Assembly (NCBI GenBank): GCA_037968895.1
Contig: JBBKWJ010000063.1
Span: forward strand, 1-25,799
Origin: JBBKWJ01 sp037968895
GTDB lineage: Bacteria > Actinomycetota > Acidimicrobiia > Acidimicrobiales > SZUA-35
Direction: 5' to 3'
Length of the DNA stretch: 25,799 nt
Within the stretch, counting starts at the first letter, position 1; each line of letters opens with the position of its first letter. The position numbers were made by a program, and so were the translations under genes. The notes under the pieces are model-generated. The model saw only the letters and a list, made by a program, of their open reading frames with translations. It had not been told where the DNA came from and made no database searches. Positions 1-7,241 of this stretch are shown here, one piece after another.

Positions 1-123
1 TCACTGCTCAGACCGCATGACCTGAAACTGATCGAGAACCGCATCAACACGATGCCGCGCCGTGTGCTCGGCTGGGCTACTGCGAGGCAGGTGTATGATC
101 AGGCTGTCGCGATGATCATTTGA
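1..123 (+). CDS. IS30-family transposase, C-terminal end (partial)
   Basis: An open frame enters from the left edge and ends at TGA 121-123, giving the last 40 residues of a protein. The tail contains IENRINTMPRRVLGWAT followed by a short helix, which matches the end of IS30-family DDE transposases: a run of the type LN.RPR.TLGW.TP.EV just after the catalytic core. The DDE catalytic residues lie outside the window, so it cannot be said whether the element is intact. I could not recognise the terminal inverted repeat in the 46 bp between this stop and the next gene. Assignment rests on a short but characteristic motif; another rve-type integrase is possible but less likely. Confidence 0.75.
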   Translation, partial: SLLRPHDLKLIENRINTMPRRVLGWATARQVYDQAVAMII

Positions 124-142
124 ATTCGCCCTTTTCTAGTGT

Positions 143-156
143 AGAACATATGTTCG
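143..156. promoter_or_regulatory. LexA (SOS) box
   Basis: AGAACATATGTTCG contains a perfect 12-bp palindrome (144-155) and differs from the Gram-positive/mycobacterial SOS consensus CGAAC-N4-GTTCG only at the first base. It lies directly upstream of a -10-like hexamer (158-163) and ends 13 bp before the HNH start codon, where bound LexA would block RNA polymerase. In Mycobacterium tuberculosis several 13E12-repeat (DUF222/HNH) genes are reported LexA targets, so site and gene type agree. No second copy with this GAAC-N4-GTTC core was noticed elsewhere in the window. Confidence 0.8.
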
Positions 157-157
157 T

Positions 158-163
158 TAGACT
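158..163 (+). promoter_or_regulatory. -10 box of the HNH gene, leaderless arrangement
   Basis: TAGACT fits TANNNT and is followed by six bases and then the ATG at 170, which would place the transcription start at or next to the start codon. No Shine-Dalgarno sequence is present. No convincing -35 is visible; the SOS box occupies the spacer region. Confidence 0.5.
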
Positions 164-169
164 GTCAAT

Positions 170-1366
170 ATGTCAGGCGGACACGAGCACAGCGAACTCC
201 ATACTCTCGAACAAGCTGTTGCGGCACTCGTCAACGACTCTTGCCTCGGAATGGGTTCCGAAGCCCTCACGGAACGTTCCTGCCGGATCCAACGCATCAC
301 CAACCAAATCGATGCCTTGCGAGTTATCACGCTGCGCCAAACCGAACGGGCGCTTTCAATCGAGCAGCCAGGACAGCGATCAGCCACGATCATCGCCGGC
401 GAAACCAAAGTCGAAACCGCTGTCGTGCGCGAAGATCAACGACTCGGCCGTTGGTTGGATGATTTCCCGATCTTTACCGACGCACACCTTGCGGGTGTCA
501 TGTCGCGAAGCCACATCAAACTCCTTCGCAGAATCTGCAACCACAGAAACGAACTGCAACTTCAAGACGACCAACAGAACTTCGTTTCCCACGCCGAGCG
601 CCTCGACTTCGCCGACTTCGAGAAAGTCGTCAAATACTGGTTGAACGCGTCGGATCCTGACGGTGAGCTCCCGCGAGAACCAGCACGCAAAACCGGTGTG
701 TCGTATAGAGAAAACGCGGACGGTTCAGTTTCTGGGAAGTTTTATCTGGATCCGCTATCAGGGAACGCCTTCACCACGTCGATCGGTATGGAAGCCCAGA
801 AATTGTTCCGCGAAGACTCCGAAAACAATGTGATCTCATCGCATTACATGCGAGCAGGGCGTGCCCTCACGAACCTTGCGATTCGCGGCGCCTCTCGCCC
901 CGACGGCACCTTCCCGACACCGCTCGTCAATATCGTGCTCGGCGAGAAACTCGCAGAAGAACTCTTGAACGACTTGGCCGTTGAGTCTTCAAAACCACCA
1001 ACACCTGATTACAACGACGTCGACTATCGCTGCGAATTCCTAAATGGAACGCCCTTGCACCCGTATTGGGCGGCGATCGCACTCGCTGCAGGCACATTCC
1101 GACGAGTAGTCATGGATGCGAAGTCGAAACCAATCGAGATGTCGGTGAAATCACGTGGTTTCCCACCTTGGATGAAACACCTGCTGCTTCTCCGAGCAAG
1201 AGGACGATGTTCGACGATCGGTTGCGACGCACCACTCAGTTGGCTGCAAGCAGACCACGTCAAGCCACACTCGAAGAATGGTCCAACTTCACTGGCGAAC
1301 GGTCAGATCCTTTGCGACCCAGAGAACAAGAGCAAGCGAGATACCGACCCCACCGACCAGGGTTGA
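170..1366 (+). CDS. DUF222/HNH endonuclease-like protein (13E12 repeat family)
   Basis: 398-residue protein with a helical DUF222 region over about residues 10-330 and a C-terminal HNH region (about 340-390). Visible metal and active-site positions are Cys347 and Cys352, Asp362-His363, Asn377 and Cys382. In many relatives the motif ends LC..H; here it reads LCDPEN, so Glu385 or Asn386 stands where the last His is expected, and nuclease activity may be altered. The family is abundant and often multi-copy in Actinobacteria; its function is poorly defined, but a DNA-damage link is plausible because an SOS box sits directly upstream. The start at 170 is supported by the TAGACT-N6-ATG arrangement. 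The IS30 remnant lies 46 bp upstream, and the gene converges on the DUF2461 gene with a 20-bp gap. Confidence 0.88.
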   Translation: MSGGHEHSELHTLEQAVAALVNDSCLGMGSEALTERSCRIQRITNQIDALRVITLRQTERALSIEQPGQRSATIIAGETKVETAVVREDQRLGRWLDDFPIFTDAHLAGVMSRSHIKLLRRICNHRNELQLQDDQQNFVSHAERLDFADFEKVVKYWLNASDPDGELPREPARKTGVSYRENADGSVSGKFYLDPLSGNAFTTSIGMEAQKLFREDSENNVISSHYMRAGRALTNLAIRGASRPDGTFPTPLVNIVLGEKLAEELLNDLAVESSKPPTPDYNDVDYRCEFLNGTPLHPYWAAIALAAGTFRRVVMDAKSKPIEMSVKSRGFPPWMKHLLLLRARGRCSTIGCDAPLSWLQADHVKPHSKNGPTSLANGQILCDPENKSKRDTDPTDQG

Positions 1367-1386
1367 GGCGTGTGTGCGCGCCCGCC

Positions 1387-2046
1387 CTATTCGAGCAGGC
1401 CTGCGGGGATCTCTTCACTCGGACCGACGTGCGTATCGAGCCAGGCATTCATTTCGGCAGCTGCGTCCCACACGTCTCGGACCCGTTTGACGACCTCGCG
1501 CTTGTGAAGCCAGCCGTGTGCACCAAGGTCCTTCGACGCTATGAGTCCCTTGCGCCTCAATAGTTCGATGTGTCGGTGGTCTTTCGGGTAGCCGCGTGGG
1601 GCCGTCTTCAGCTCCGAGATAGCGCCGATCGTATATTTCTTGGCAAGGCGTTCGACGATCTCCGCAATCTCGTCGCCGGTTGCGGCGCTGTCGACGGCAG
1701 TCCGGAACCGCTCGAGCTGGTCTTTGGCCATGCCGTAGTAACCCGAACCGCACATGAGGCCTTCAGCCGACAAGCTGAGGAAGAAGCCAGCACCACCCTG
1801 CGACTCGGTGTACGCACCCTGGTGAGTCTTGTACGCCGGACGATTCTTTGAGAAACGCTGATCGTTGTATGGCCGAAAAAGGTGGAACTGGCCGTAGTCA
1901 GCCAACTCTTCGCACAAGGCCGACATCGGCTCTTTGACCACATCGGTGAACCGGTCCTTGTTCTCCAACCAGAACGGTCGACTGTTGTTGGCCTCGAGCT
2001 CGTCGTAAAACGTCAGGGCGTCGGCGGGGAATCCGGAGAAGGTCAC
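1387..2046 (-). CDS. DUF2461 domain-containing protein
   Basis: 219-residue soluble protein matching DUF2461 (TIGR02453 type) over its whole length: the N-terminal FYDELEANNSRPFW segment, the region around RFSKNRPAYKTHQGAY, and GFFLSLSAEGLMCGSGYY are characteristic. The length is normal for the family. Molecular function is unknown. The gene starts with GTG at 2046 and has TAAAGT exactly six bases upstream, which suggests its own leaderless promoter, although the TPP-enzyme gene ends only 22 bp upstream on the same strand. Co-transcription with that gene is also possible. No functional link between the two is evident. Confidence 0.88.
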   Translation of the reverse strand: MTFSGFPADALTFYDELEANNSRPFWLENKDRFTDVVKEPMSALCEELADYGQFHLFRPYNDQRFSKNRPAYKTHQGAYTESQGGAGFFLSLSAEGLMCGSGYYGMAKDQLERFRTAVDSAATGDEIAEIVERLAKKYTIGAISELKTAPRGYPKDHRHIELLRRKGLIASKDLGAHGWLHKREVVKRVRDVWDAAAEMNAWLDTHVGPSEEIPAGLLE

Positions 2047-2052
2047 GCCGCG

Positions 2053-2058
2053 ACTTTA
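2053..2058 (-). promoter_or_regulatory. -10 box of the DUF2461 gene, leaderless arrangement
   Basis: On the minus strand TAAAGT is followed by CGCGGC and then GTG (2046). The same TANNNT-N6-start geometry occurs at three other genes in the window. The hexamer lies in the loop of a short inverted repeat (CCGCG 2048-2052 / CGCGG 2060-2064). Confidence 0.4.
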
Positions 2059-2068
2059 ACGCGGGTTG

Positions 2069-3619
2069 TTAGATGAGTGCTTCGATGAGGTTTGGGCCTG
2101 GCGTTGCGAGCGCAGCGGCGATGGCGTCGGCGGCGCCAGCAACCGAGTCGACTCGTATAGCCGGCACACCGAACCCCTTGGCCAAATCAGTGAAGTTGAT
2201 CGCGGGCGACCCGAGATCGACGAGCGAATGGGCCACACCCTCGTTATGGCTCACCCCAGCACGGTCGAGCTCAACCTCGAGGATGTGGTAGCGCTGGTTG
2301 GCACAGATAACGACGGTGACGTCGAGCTGCTCCCTCGCCATTGTCCACAGCGACTGCATTGTGTAGAGCGCAGCACCATCGGCTTGGAGGGCAAGCACCG
2401 GCCGATCAGGGCAGGCGACGGCGGCGCCTACTGCTGACGGCAGACCGCCGCCAATCGCACCCCCCATGATTGAAAGCAAGGTGTGTGGGTTCGCCAGATG
2501 AGAATTGCGGCGATACGACGCACCCGAGGTGATGAACTCGCCGAGCACGATCGCGTGTTCCGGAATAGCGCTCGCGAACACCAGGCCGAGCGAGTCGGCG
2601 TTGAGTTCGGCGCCCGATGGCTGCGGTATCGAGTCGGTCGGCGTCACATCGTCGACGTTGGCAGCGAGCATGTCCGCCAGCGCTTCTAGCGCGTCCTCCA
2701 GCTGGCCGTCGACGTCACAAAGTTGGGTCGTCGTCGCCTCTGGGGGCAACGCTGTAGATGGAACCCCCTCGTAACCGAAAAATGTTACGGGTTGATCCCG
2801 ACCAGCGAGGACGACGTTGCGCAGGGGAGCCAGGGCCGCCAGAAGCGGTTCAGGAAAGTACGGCAGCTCGTCGAACCTCGGCAGGTGGCGACCGACGGCA
2901 ACCTTGGCGGTCCTCGTGAGGAAGATTTGGCACCCCGTCGCTTTGCGAATTCGCCCGAGGAGCTTGGCCGCCGTCTCGGAAAGCTCCGCGCCGCCGACGA
3001 TGATGGCTGGCGAATCTTTCTGAAGCGCTGCCCGCGCTCTATCGACAGCCTCGGAAGCGACGGGGTGACGTCGACCAAACCGAATGTCTGGAACCTTCGC
3101 ATCCGTGCGGCCCCAGGCAGCATCGGCGCCGATGACGACGCTCGCCGTTCGACCCGCCCCAGTTGTGGCCGCGGCAATGGCGTCGGCCATTGTCGCGCCA
3201 GCCCCGTCGGCACCGTCGACGCGATGGGTCGAGCCAACCCAGCCAGTCAGAGCGTCAATGTCTGAGGTGAGCGGCGCATCGTGGGGCAGATGCCAACTTG
3301 CCTGGTCACCGATGATGTTGACCATTGGGGTTGAGTGGCGTCGAGCATTGTGCTGGTTGGCCAACGAGTTTGCGAAACCCGGCCCAAGGTGGAACACGCC
3401 AAGGGCGGGTTTGCCTGCCATTCGTGCGTAGCCGTCGGCCGCCCCTGAGCACACGCCCTCGAAGAGACCGAGAATGCTGCGCATCTTGGGTTGACCTGCG
3501 AGGCCAGAAACCAGGTCGATCTCGGTCGTACCCGGATTGGCGAAACAGACCTCGATCCCAGCGGCAACCGCCGTTTCAACGAGTAAATCGGCACCGATGC
3601 GAGGACGTTCAGAGGTCAT
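2069..3619 (-). CDS. Acetolactate synthase large-subunit-like TPP-dependent enzyme
   Basis: 516-residue thiamine-diphosphate enzyme of the acetolactate synthase/benzoylformate decarboxylase superfamily. The N-terminal PYR domain carries the activating glutamate, Glu54, in GLFEGVCSGAADGYAR; a central domain spans about residues 190-330; the C-terminal PP domain has a cofactor-Mg motif reading ADG (Asp414) with Asn441 about 27 residues on, against the usual GDG...N. It is somewhat shorter than housekeeping IlvB and most resembles the group of large-subunit-like proteins without a partner. No regulatory small subunit (ilvN) is nearby, so a role in branched-chain amino acid synthesis is doubtful; decarboxylation or carboligation of an unidentified 2-oxo acid is more likely. 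Start ATG 3619 is preceded by TACGGT-N6 and by a closely spaced GGTGG. Confidence 0.85.
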   Translation of the reverse strand: MTSERPRIGADLLVETAVAAGIEVCFANPGTTEIDLVSGLAGQPKMRSILGLFEGVCSGAADGYARMAGKPALGVFHLGPGFANSLANQHNARRHSTPMVNIIGDQASWHLPHDAPLTSDIDALTGWVGSTHRVDGADGAGATMADAIAAATTGAGRTASVVIGADAAWGRTDAKVPDIRFGRRHPVASEAVDRARAALQKDSPAIIVGGAELSETAAKLLGRIRKATGCQIFLTRTAKVAVGRHLPRFDELPYFPEPLLAALAPLRNVVLAGRDQPVTFFGYEGVPSTALPPEATTTQLCDVDGQLEDALEALADMLAANVDDVTPTDSIPQPSGAELNADSLGLVFASAIPEHAIVLGEFITSGASYRRNSHLANPHTLLSIMGGAIGGGLPSAVGAAVACPDRPVLALQADGAALYTMQSLWTMAREQLDVTVVICANQRYHILEVELDRAGVSHNEGVAHSLVDLGSPAINFTDLAKGFGVPAIRVDSVAGAADAIAAALATPGPNLIEALI

Positions 3620-3625
3620 CGCTCC

Positions 3626-3631
3626 ACCGTA
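3626..3631 (-). promoter_or_regulatory. -10 box of the TPP-enzyme gene
   Basis: On the minus strand TACGGT, then GGAGCG, then ATG (3619): TANNNT with a six-base spacer, as at three other starts in the window. A GGTGG/GGAG stretch overlaps this region, so a leadered transcript starting further upstream cannot be excluded. Confidence 0.35.
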
Positions 3632-3698
3632 GTGTCGCTCCAGCCGCGATGCCTTTTGTCTTGAGCGAGCAACAATCAGCGCCGATGAAACCAGTGGA

Positions 3699-3717
3699 GT
3701 AGTGGCCAGTCCACTAC
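3699..3717. repeat. Inverted repeat upstream of glgX
   Basis: GTAGTGG, a five-base loop CCAGT, then CCACTAC: perfect 7-bp arms in the divergent region between the TPP-enzyme gene and glgX, ending 24 bp before the glgX start. An overlapping alternative pairing (AGTGGA 3693-3698 with TCCACT 3710-3715) also exists. Position and symmetry suit an operator, but no regulator is identified. Confidence 0.4.
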
Positions 3718-3741
3718 CCTCTAGGGGATTCTATTTCTGAG

Positions 3742-5871
3742 GTGATTTCTTTGTACGAAGTTTGGCCCGGCGTGTCTTACCCATTAGGGGCGCATTGGGA
3801 TGGTGCTGGCACCAATTTCTCAGTCTTCTCTGACAACGCAGACGCCATCGAGCTGTGCCTCTTTGACGAGGCTGGTGTTGAGACACGAATCCCGCTTCCT
3901 GAGCGGAAAGCGTCGTGCTTTCACTGCTATGTGCCTGACATTAGTCCAGGTCAACGGTATGGCTTCCGCGCCCACGGGCCCTGGGACCCCCAGAACGGGC
4001 ACCGATTTAACCCGTTCAAGCTGTTGCTCGATCCATACGCGCTTGCCATCGATGGTGAGGTCGTGAATGATCGTGCGATCTATGACCACAAACCGGCTGC
4101 GCCAGACGAGCTAAGCACCACAGATAGTGCACCATTCGTGCCGCGCTCCGTAGTGGTGAGCCCGTTCTTCGACTGGGGCAACGATCGCCCACCGCAGCGG
4201 CCGCGGCGCGACACCATTCTGTACGAGACGCACGTCAAGGGTCTCACGGCTTTGCATCCCGACGTGCCAGAACGCCTCAGGGGCACGTACGCAGGCGTCG
4301 CCCACCCATCAGTCATCGACCATCTGCTGTCGCTGGGAATCACGGCAATCGAACTGATGCCGGTCCATCAGCACTTTCCCGAAACGTTTCTGATCGACAA
4401 AGGCCTCAGCAACTATTGGGGGTATTCGACGATCGGTTTCTTTGCGCCGCACGCCGCCTACTCATCTCGCGGCACAGCGGGCGAGCAAGTCCACGACTTC
4501 AAGCACATGGTGAGAACCCTCCACACGGCTGGTATCGAAGTCATTCTCGACGTGGTCTACAACCACACGTGTGAGGGCAACACTTTCGGCCCAACGTTCG
4601 CATTTAAGGGTCTCGACAACGCCAGCTACTACCGCCTCTCACCAGCAAACGGCAGGCACTACGTCGATTACACCGGCACTGGCAACACCGTCAACGTGCC
4701 ACACCCCAATGTGCTGCAGCTCATCATGGACTCGCTGCGCTATTGGGTGACTGAGATGCATGTCGATGGTTTCCGCTTCGACCTGGCCTCAGTACTCGCT
4801 CGCGAAGATCACCACGTCGACCAGTTCTCGGCCTTCTTCGACATCATTCACCAAGACCCGGTCCTCCGGCAGGTCAAGCTCATCGCTGAGCCGTGGGATG
4901 TTGGTGAAGGCGGCTACCAAGTCGGTCGCTTCCCACCGTTGTGGTCGGAGTGGAACGGCAAATATCGAGACACCGTGCGCGACTTCTGGCGCGGTGAACC
5001 AGGAACGCTTGGCGAGATGGCCTACCGCTTCGCTGGATCATCTGATCTCTACGCCAGCAATGGCCGACGACCCTCGGCCAGCATCAACTTCATCACTGCG
5101 CACGACGGCTTCACTATGCGCGACCTTGTCTCTTACAACGACCGCCACAATGAGGCAAATGGCGAGAAGAACGCCGACGGAGAGCGACATAATCGATCTT
5201 GGAACTCCGGTGCTGAAGGCTTGACAGACGACCCAGACGTGATGCGGGTACGCAAGAGTCGCCGAAAATCACTCATGACGACTCTGCTTCTGTCACAGGG
5301 TGTGCCAATGATTCTCGGCGGCGACGAGCTTGGACGAACCCAAGACGGCAACAACAACACCTATTGCCAAGACAATGCTCTCAATTGGTACGACTGGGAG
5401 GGCGCTGATGAGAACTTCTTAGAGTTCACGCGTCGGATCATTGAGATCCGCACGGCGCATCCCGTATTCCGTCGCCGCCGATTCTTCGAAGGTGGCGAGG
5501 TTCTTGAAGGAGATCTCGCCGATATCGGCTGGTTCCGCCCATCGGGCGAGCTCATGACAAACGACATGTGGGACGACAGCAAGCTAAGGGCGTTAAGCGT
5601 GTTCCTCAACGGGCACGATCTGCCGTCGCAAGACAATCACGGGAACCCCGTCGATGACGACAGTTTCCTCGTGTTGTTCAACACTTCGCATGAGCCAAAG
5701 ACCTTTGTTGTACCCGAGCCGCTGAAACGCTCTGACTGGGTCGTCGAGTTCGATACATTTACCTCCAAAACAAGGGATGAACTCGTGCTGCTCGACATCG
5801 AGGTGGCACCATGGTCAATCGTGCTTCTACGTGAGGACAAGTCGAATGCGAATCCTATTTCCAACCGCTGA
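3742..5871 (+). CDS. glgX: Glycogen debranching enzyme GlgX (isoamylase type)
   Basis: 709-residue GH13 enzyme that hydrolyses alpha-1,6 branches of glycogen. An N-terminal CBM48-like beta domain (about residues 8-110) precedes the TIM-barrel. Catalytic residues are visible: nucleophile Asp347 in DGFRFD, acid/base Glu383 in IAEPWD, and Asp455 in TAHDGF. The segment NEANGEKNADGERHNRSWN and the NNTYCQDN motif are typical of GlgX/TreX. Length matches the family. Start is GTG 3742; no Shine-Dalgarno is seen, and TCTATT six bases upstream is an imperfect -10, so a leaderless mRNA is possible. The 3' end overlaps glgA by 26 nt, which implies translational coupling and a shared transcript. Confidence 0.96.
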   Translation: MISLYEVWPGVSYPLGAHWDGAGTNFSVFSDNADAIELCLFDEAGVETRIPLPERKASCFHCYVPDISPGQRYGFRAHGPWDPQNGHRFNPFKLLLDPYALAIDGEVVNDRAIYDHKPAAPDELSTTDSAPFVPRSVVVSPFFDWGNDRPPQRPRRDTILYETHVKGLTALHPDVPERLRGTYAGVAHPSVIDHLLSLGITAIELMPVHQHFPETFLIDKGLSNYWGYSTIGFFAPHAAYSSRGTAGEQVHDFKHMVRTLHTAGIEVILDVVYNHTCEGNTFGPTFAFKGLDNASYYRLSPANGRHYVDYTGTGNTVNVPHPNVLQLIMDSLRYWVTEMHVDGFRFDLASVLAREDHHVDQFSAFFDIIHQDPVLRQVKLIAEPWDVGEGGYQVGRFPPLWSEWNGKYRDTVRDFWRGEPGTLGEMAYRFAGSSDLYASNGRRPSASINFITAHDGFTMRDLVSYNDRHNEANGEKNADGERHNRSWNSGAEGLTDDPDVMRVRKSRRKSLMTTLLLSQGVPMILGGDELGRTQDGNNNTYCQDNALNWYDWEGADENFLEFTRRIIEIRTAHPVFRRRRFFEGGEVLEGDLADIGWFRPSGELMTNDMWDDSKLRALSVFLNGHDLPSQDNHGNPVDDDSFLVLFNTSHEPKTFVVPEPLKRSDWVVEFDTFTSKTRDELVLLDIEVAPWSIVLLREDKSNANPISNR

Positions 5872-7231
5872 ACTCGCTCCGCTAGCCAGAGTTGGTGGAC
5901 TGGCCGAGGCAACCGCCGGTCTACTCAAGATGTTGCGGATGCAAGGCGCCGAGGTAACACCCGTCCTTCCTGACTACGGCAATATCGAGCTAACTGACGA
6001 AGAATCGTTTGATCTAGACGTTCCTTCATGGTGTGGCCCAGTCCGTGCTCGCTGCGGCCGAGCCGGCGATACGGGCGAGGTCATCCTGATTGATGCCGCT
6101 GGGCTCGCCCGCCCTCATCCATACGTCGATCCGAATACCGGCGACGGTTGGCCAGACAACGACGCTCGGTTCTTCACCTTCTCGGCTGCGATTGCGGCGT
6201 TGGCGGGAGTGCTCAAACCCGACGTCCTCCACCTCAACGACTGGCACACTGCGGCGTCAATCGGCTTCATGGCCGATCCGCCGCCGACCGTCCTCACCAT
6301 CCACACGCTGGGCTACCAGGGAGTCTGCGACGCCAATTGGCTGCAACGAATTCCGTTCGATCCATGGCGTTTCTCCTGGTACGACGTAGCCAATCCACTC
6401 GTAGGTGCGATTAGATCGGTCGACAAGATCATTGCCGTGAGCCCCAACTACGCCCGTGAGATGCTCACCCAAGAGCAGGGGATGGGGATGCACCTCGAGC
6501 TGGAACGCCGCGGCGACGCTCTCGTTGGTATTCGCAACGGCATCGACACTTCAATCTGGAATCCAGAGACCGACCCGCACGTCGCGCATCCATACACAGC
6601 CGCCGATGTAGAAGAGGGAAGCAAGATTGCGAAGGCTGCCCTCCTCGAAGAGGCTGGATGGGATGACGACGGAAGCCTGATCCTCGGTGTGGTTTCCCGC
6701 CTCGTTGACCAGAAGGGAATCGACCTCGTCGCAGGACTAGTTCCTTATCTTGAAACTATTCCGGCCAAACTCCTTCTGCTTGGCTCTGGCCTGCAACACA
6801 TCGCTGATGAGATTCGCGCTGCCGCCGACGAACGTCCAGATCTCGTATGGGCGGTCACTGATCGCTTCGATGAGCCGCTCGCACACCGGATCTTCGCCGG
6901 TGCCGATCTGTTCCTGATGCCGAGCCGGTTTGAACCGTGTGGCCTCGCTCAGATGCAAGCAATGGCATACGGCACTGTCCCAGTCGCCACCCGAGTTGGC
7001 GGCCTCGTCGACACGATCATCGACACCGACGAGAACCGTGATGACGGCACTGGGTTCCTCACCATCACCACCGATCTCCCTGGCCTTGTCGATGCAGTGC
7101 ACCGCGCCGCCCGCTCGTATCGACTCGCGGCGCGGCGCAAAGCAATGCGCAAACGTGGCATGTCAATCGATTGGTCGTGGGACGAACCGGCTAGGGCTCA
7201 CCTCGAGCTCTACCACGAACTCGCCGACTAG
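5846..7231 (+). CDS. glgA: Glycogen synthase, GT5 family (ADP-glucose dependent)
   Basis: 461-residue GT5 glycogen synthase that extends alpha-1,4-glucan from ADP-glucose. The start ATG 5846 (MRILFPTAELAP) was chosen because it matches family N-termini and has GAGGA eight bases upstream, inside the end of glgX; an in-frame GTG/ATG extension back to 5777 encodes non-family sequence. The conserved substrate loop KTGGL reads RVGGL here, so Arg15 replaces the usual Lys15. Lys290 in RLVDQKG and Glu363 in SRFEPCGL are retained. Presence of GT5 GlgA with GlgC indicates the classical glycogen route rather than the mycobacterial GlgM/GlgE route. The gene converges on glgC with a 10-bp gap. Confidence 0.94.
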   Translation: MRILFPTAELAPLARVGGLAEATAGLLKMLRMQGAEVTPVLPDYGNIELTDEESFDLDVPSWCGPVRARCGRAGDTGEVILIDAAGLARPHPYVDPNTGDGWPDNDARFFTFSAAIAALAGVLKPDVLHLNDWHTAASIGFMADPPPTVLTIHTLGYQGVCDANWLQRIPFDPWRFSWYDVANPLVGAIRSVDKIIAVSPNYAREMLTQEQGMGMHLELERRGDALVGIRNGIDTSIWNPETDPHVAHPYTAADVEEGSKIAKAALLEEAGWDDDGSLILGVVSRLVDQKGIDLVAGLVPYLETIPAKLLLLGSGLQHIADEIRAAADERPDLVWAVTDRFDEPLAHRIFAGADLFLMPSRFEPCGLAQMQAMAYGTVPVATRVGGLVDTIIDTDENRDDGTGFLTITTDLPGLVDAVHRAARSYRLAARRKAMRKRGMSIDWSWDEPARAHLELYHELAD

Positions 7232-7241
7232 CAGCTTTGCG

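Noticed and set aside
1367..1386. Possible terminator between the HNH and DUF2461 genes
   Set aside because: GC-rich 20 bp without a stable symmetric stem or T-run.
2048..2064. CCGCG-N7-CGCGG as a terminator after the TPP-enzyme gene
   Set aside because: Only 5-bp arms, no T-run, and the loop holds the better-supported TAAAGT -10 of the DUF2461 gene.
2723..3265. 180-codon plus-strand open frame opposite the TPP enzyme
   Set aside because: No family resemblance and wholly antisense to a gene with a recognisable PYR and PP domain.
3716..3726. CCCTCTAGGGG as a separate palindrome before glgX
   Set aside because: Only three clean base pairs around a short centre; not a perfect palindrome and expected by chance.
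5777..5845. In-frame upstream extension of glgA
   Set aside because: The extra 23 residues do not resemble GlgA N-termini, lie within glgX, and the ATG at 5846 has GAGGA in front and a family-like N-terminus.
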